Below are positions 39,700-41,250 of a stretch of 41,250 nt of DNA, piece by piece. The position numbers and the translations under genes are program-made. The notes under the pieces were generated by a model. That model worked only from the letters and a program-made list of their open reading frames with translations. It was not told the DNA's origin and did not search any database. The stretch is from contig CAMAWG010000019.1 of assembly GCA_945861855.1 (NCBI GenBank), positions 1-41,250 of the forward strand. The letters run 5' to 3'. The DNA comes from Rhodoplanes serenus. Its GTDB lineage: Bacteria > Pseudomonadota > Alphaproteobacteria > Rhizobiales > Xanthobacteraceae. Numbering within the stretch: the stretch's first letter is position 1; every line of letters starts with the position of its first letter.

Positions 39700-40590
39700 A
39701 TGAACAAGCTGCCGTTGGAAAAGCGCGTACAAATCCTCAGTCTCCTGGTTGAGGGTTCATCCCTTCGTTCGATCTCGCGAGTGTCCGGGGTCTCGATCAA
39801 CACGGTCACGAAGCTGCTAGTTGACGCCGGGACTGTCTGCGCCGCCTTCCATGCCGCGAACGTCAAAGACGTTAAGGCCAAGCGCATCCAGTGCGATGAA
39901 ATTTGGTCGTTCTGCTACGCCAAAAACAAGAACGTCTCGACTGCGAAGCGGAAAGACGTGGCCTATGGCGACGTTTGGACTTGGACCGGCTTGGATGCCG
40001 ACAGCAAGCTAATCGTGTCGTGGATGGTCGGCGGTCGCGACAGCGACTACGCGATGGGCCTCATGGACGACCTGCGGTCCCGGCTGGCGAACCGCGTGCA
40101 ACTCACCACCGACGGCCACAGGGCCTATCTGGAAGCCGTTGAGGGCGCGTTCGGCGGCGATGTCGATTACGCCATGCTGGTGAAGATTTACGGCGCGGCT
40201 TCCGATGCCTTCAAGGGCCGCTACAGCCCCGCCGAGTGCATCGGCGCTCGCAAGGAAAAGATCGAAGGCAATCCAGACCCGAAGCATATCAGCACGTCAT
40301 ACGTTGAGCGCCAGAACCTCACCATGCGGATGCAAATGCGCCGCTTTACCCGGCTCACCAATGCGTTCTCAAAGAAGATCGAAAACCACTGTCATTCGTT
40401 GGCGCTGTATTTCGTCTGGTACAACTGGGTCCGCACTCACAAGGCGCACAAGCTCACGCCTGCGATGGCTGCTGGTCTGACCGACAAGCTCATGGAAATG
40501 AAGGATATCGTAGCCCTGATCGACGATGCCGAAATGAAGGCGGTCGTTCAAAAGCGGGGCGCAATGCTTTCCGTGCCACAATCAAACTGA
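39700..40590 (+). CDS. IS1-like DDE transposase
   Basis: The 296-aa protein has an N-terminal HTH (residues 3-40: LPLEKRVQILSLLVEGSSLR, then VSINTVTKLLV) and a DDE catalytic core. The core has candidate residues D in QCDEIWSF, D in LTTDGHRAYLEAV and E in STSYVERQNLTMRM. I assign it to the IS1-like single-ORF group (ISMhu11-like) from memory of related sequences; this should be confirmed. The ATG at 39700 is preferred because the promoter would start there; ATG 39691 and TTG 39664 are in frame upstream. The stop codon (40588-40590) lies within the right terminal repeat. Confidence 0.9.
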   Translation: MNKLPLEKRVQILSLLVEGSSLRSISRVSGVSINTVTKLLVDAGTVCAAFHAANVKDVKAKRIQCDEIWSFCYAKNKNVSTAKRKDVAYGDVWTWTGLDADSKLIVSWMVGGRDSDYAMGLMDDLRSRLANRVQLTTDGHRAYLEAVEGAFGGDVDYAMLVKIYGAASDAFKGRYSPAECIGARKEKIEGNPDPKHISTSYVERQNLTMRMQMRRFTRLTNAFSKKIENHCHSLALYFVWYNWVRTHKAHKLTPAMAAGLTDKLMEMKDIVALIDDAEMKAVVQKRGAMLSVPQSN

Positions 40591-40599
40591 GACACTACC
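40575..40599 (-). repeat. Right terminal inverted repeat
   Basis: These 25 bp are the exact reverse complement of 36229-36253. They contain the transposase stop codon. Confidence 0.95.
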
Positions 40600-40607
40600 G
40601 AAAGGGA
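40600..40607. repeat. 8-bp target-site duplication, right copy
   Basis: GAAAGGGA repeats 36221-36228 directly and abuts the right terminal repeat. Confidence 0.92.
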
Positions 40608-40913
40608 CTGGATGTGCTGCTGGGCAACGCCGGCCGTGTAGGGCCGTGCGACGGCTTCGGGTCTTGCCGAGGCGCCGAGGTCCCAGTCCCCCTTGGCGGC
40701 ATTGGCTGGCCGGGCTTTGACGGGGATCGATGAAACTTTCGTCCTTGCGGAGGCGCTGGTTTCGGCGGCATGACAGGAGACGCCAGCCGCCAGCACCAGC
40801 GCGCCGCCAAGCGCGAGCGCTCTCAGAGAGGATCGCCACGCCGCCGTCGTCTGAATGGCGGGAGGTCTGGCGCGGTTGGCTGAATCATGCGTCCGCGGTG
40901 ACACGTGGAGCAT
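40600..40913 (-). pseudogene. N-terminal fragment of transposon-interrupted DUF2279 gene
   Basis: The fragment begins at ATG 40913 and encodes a signal-peptide-like stretch (SLRALALGGALVLAAGVSCHAAE) followed by a linker that reads into the target duplication as QQHIQSLS. The frame then runs into the transposon end and stops after about 18 transposon-encoded residues (at 40548). The C-terminal DUF2279 domain is at 35485-36220. The exact start is uncertain because no strong Shine-Dalgarno is visible. Confidence 0.8.
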
Positions 40914-41105
40914 ATGCGGGGCTCAGACTGCCAGGCGCTTGGCAGCGAATGAACGGGGACTTGATCGGGAGTGCACCGCAAACGCGCAGCGAATTCGGCA
41001 CGACAGCTACGGCACCGGTCACCGACGCGAAGCGCGTGCGGGGCCGGCCTGCACGGCTTCAAAACAGTTGGCATCGATTCGATTGGCACGAAGTGCCGCG
41101 ACCTT

Positions 41106-41250
41106 AGAGTCCGTCCGAGAACATCAAGCAGGATTACAAAGTTTTCGGAGCATGAGGCGGATTGATGCGAGGCGCAAGAATGCCAGCGCCTTGCGATTGA
41201 GGTTCTCCCAATCCTTGGCAAGCCTTCGGCAGCGGTTGAGCCAAGCAATG
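41106..41250 (-). mobile_element. Partial IS5-like insertion sequence, cut by the window end
   Basis: The transposase C-terminus (41124-41250) is followed outward by GAGTCCGTCCGAGAACATC, which looks like a terminal inverted repeat beginning near 41106. TTA directly before it may be the target duplication. Only one end is in the window. Confidence 0.6.
41124..41250 (-). CDS. IS5-family transposase, C-terminal part
   Basis: The minus strand reads IAWLNRCRRLAKDWENLNRK, then ALAFLRLASIRLMLRKLCNPA and a TGA stop at 41124-41126. This is the characteristic C-terminus of IS5-type transposases, including the RLAKDWEN block. The gene is cut by the right edge of the window, so I cannot judge whether the element is intact. 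Confidence 0.85.
   Translation of the reverse strand, partial: IAWLNRCRRLAKDWENLNRKALAFLRLASIRLMLRKLCNPA

Larger units (their letters stand above)
36229..40599 (+). mobile_element. 4371-bp IS1-like transposon with toxin-antitoxin-like passengers
   Basis: The element is bounded by perfect 25-bp terminal inverted repeats beginning GGTAGTGTCTCAG and by an 8-bp direct duplication, GAAAGGGA. It carries one DDE transposase at the right end, whose stop codon lies inside the right terminal repeat. It also carries six passenger ORFs: a 36-aa ORF (minus), two overlapping small ORFs (plus), a HicA-like/HTH pair (minus) and a 209-aa/XRE-ImmA pair (plus). Classical IS1-family elements are under 1.6 kb and have few passengers, so this is a transporter-type IS. 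It interrupts a DUF2279 gene. Its passengers are visibly less G+C-rich than the flanks. Confidence 0.9.

Noticed and set aside
40548..40599. Extension of the 40913 minus-strand ORF into the transposon as a functional protein
   Set aside because: The extra residues are encoded by the transposon end and reach a stop quickly. The frame is the broken start of the DUF2279 gene.
1..41250. CRISPR arrays, rRNA genes or riboswitches
   Set aside because: No regular short direct repeats with spacers, no rRNA sequence and no recognisable riboswitch core were seen on either strand.

Overview
The window is chromosomal DNA of a GC-rich alphaproteobacterium, most likely a Hyphomicrobiales member of the Bradyrhizobium / Rhodopseudomonas / Xanthobacteraceae type. 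The reasons are the CtrA-ChpT-SciP cell-cycle proteins, a fliF-fliG-fliH-fliN-flbD operon in the Caulobacter order, PmtA, EipA (DUF1134), a DUF1236 protein and the palindromic intergenic repeats typical of that group. This placement is an inference from gene content; no 16S rRNA gene is present.

Layout. 1-3000: tRNA(CAU), two small coupled genes, a secreted protein, pmtA and mnmA, all on the minus strand. 3100-5350: fliK-flgD behind a FlbD (ftr) palindrome and a sigma-54 promoter. 5449-5800: sciP. 5975-6868: two small exported proteins. 7038-12431: the fliF-G-H-N-flbD operon behind a CtrA box plus ftr palindrome. 12455-14962: an ABC substrate-binding protein, a DUF952 protein and repeats. 14994-17178: flhA with the same promoter layout as fliF. 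17492-19725: a small membrane protein, then fliJ and fliI on the minus strand. 19851-20801: ctrA behind a cluster of GANTC sites. 20868-23791: a repeat, a frameshifted 2OG-Fe(II) oxygenase, and a coupled VOC dioxygenase-like / quinone-oxidoreductase-like pair. 23799-29455: cheA-W-Y-B-R (minus strand), preceded by two CtrA boxes. 29613-35430: a caspase-like protein, chpT, a CysQ-type phosphatase, a YHS protein, eipA and a membrane-anchored coiled-coil protein.

The accessory part is at 36229-40599. A 4371-bp transposon has 25-bp perfect terminal inverted repeats, an 8-bp target duplication and a single IS1-like DDE transposase. It is inserted in a DUF2279 gene; removing the element and one target copy restores one 349-codon frame. 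Its passengers are a 36-aa ORF, a translationally coupled pair of small ORFs, a HicA-like / HTH toxin-antitoxin-like pair with an ATGA overlap, and a two-gene module made of an unknown 209-aa protein and an XRE-ImmA metallopeptidase. The small-ORF promoter and the transposase promoter share the 11-mer CGCTAAGCATA, which suggests a common regulator. The window ends in the C-terminus of a second, IS5-like element.

How the genes work together. The core is one regulatory circuit. ChpT passes phosphate to CtrA, and SciP antagonises CtrA. Candidate CtrA boxes lie before sciP, fliF, flhA, fliI, ctrA and cheA. FlbD, made from the fliF operon, probably binds the ftr palindromes: it would repress fliF and flhA and activate fliK-flgD with sigma-54. 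All binding sites were read by eye and none is experimentally supported here.
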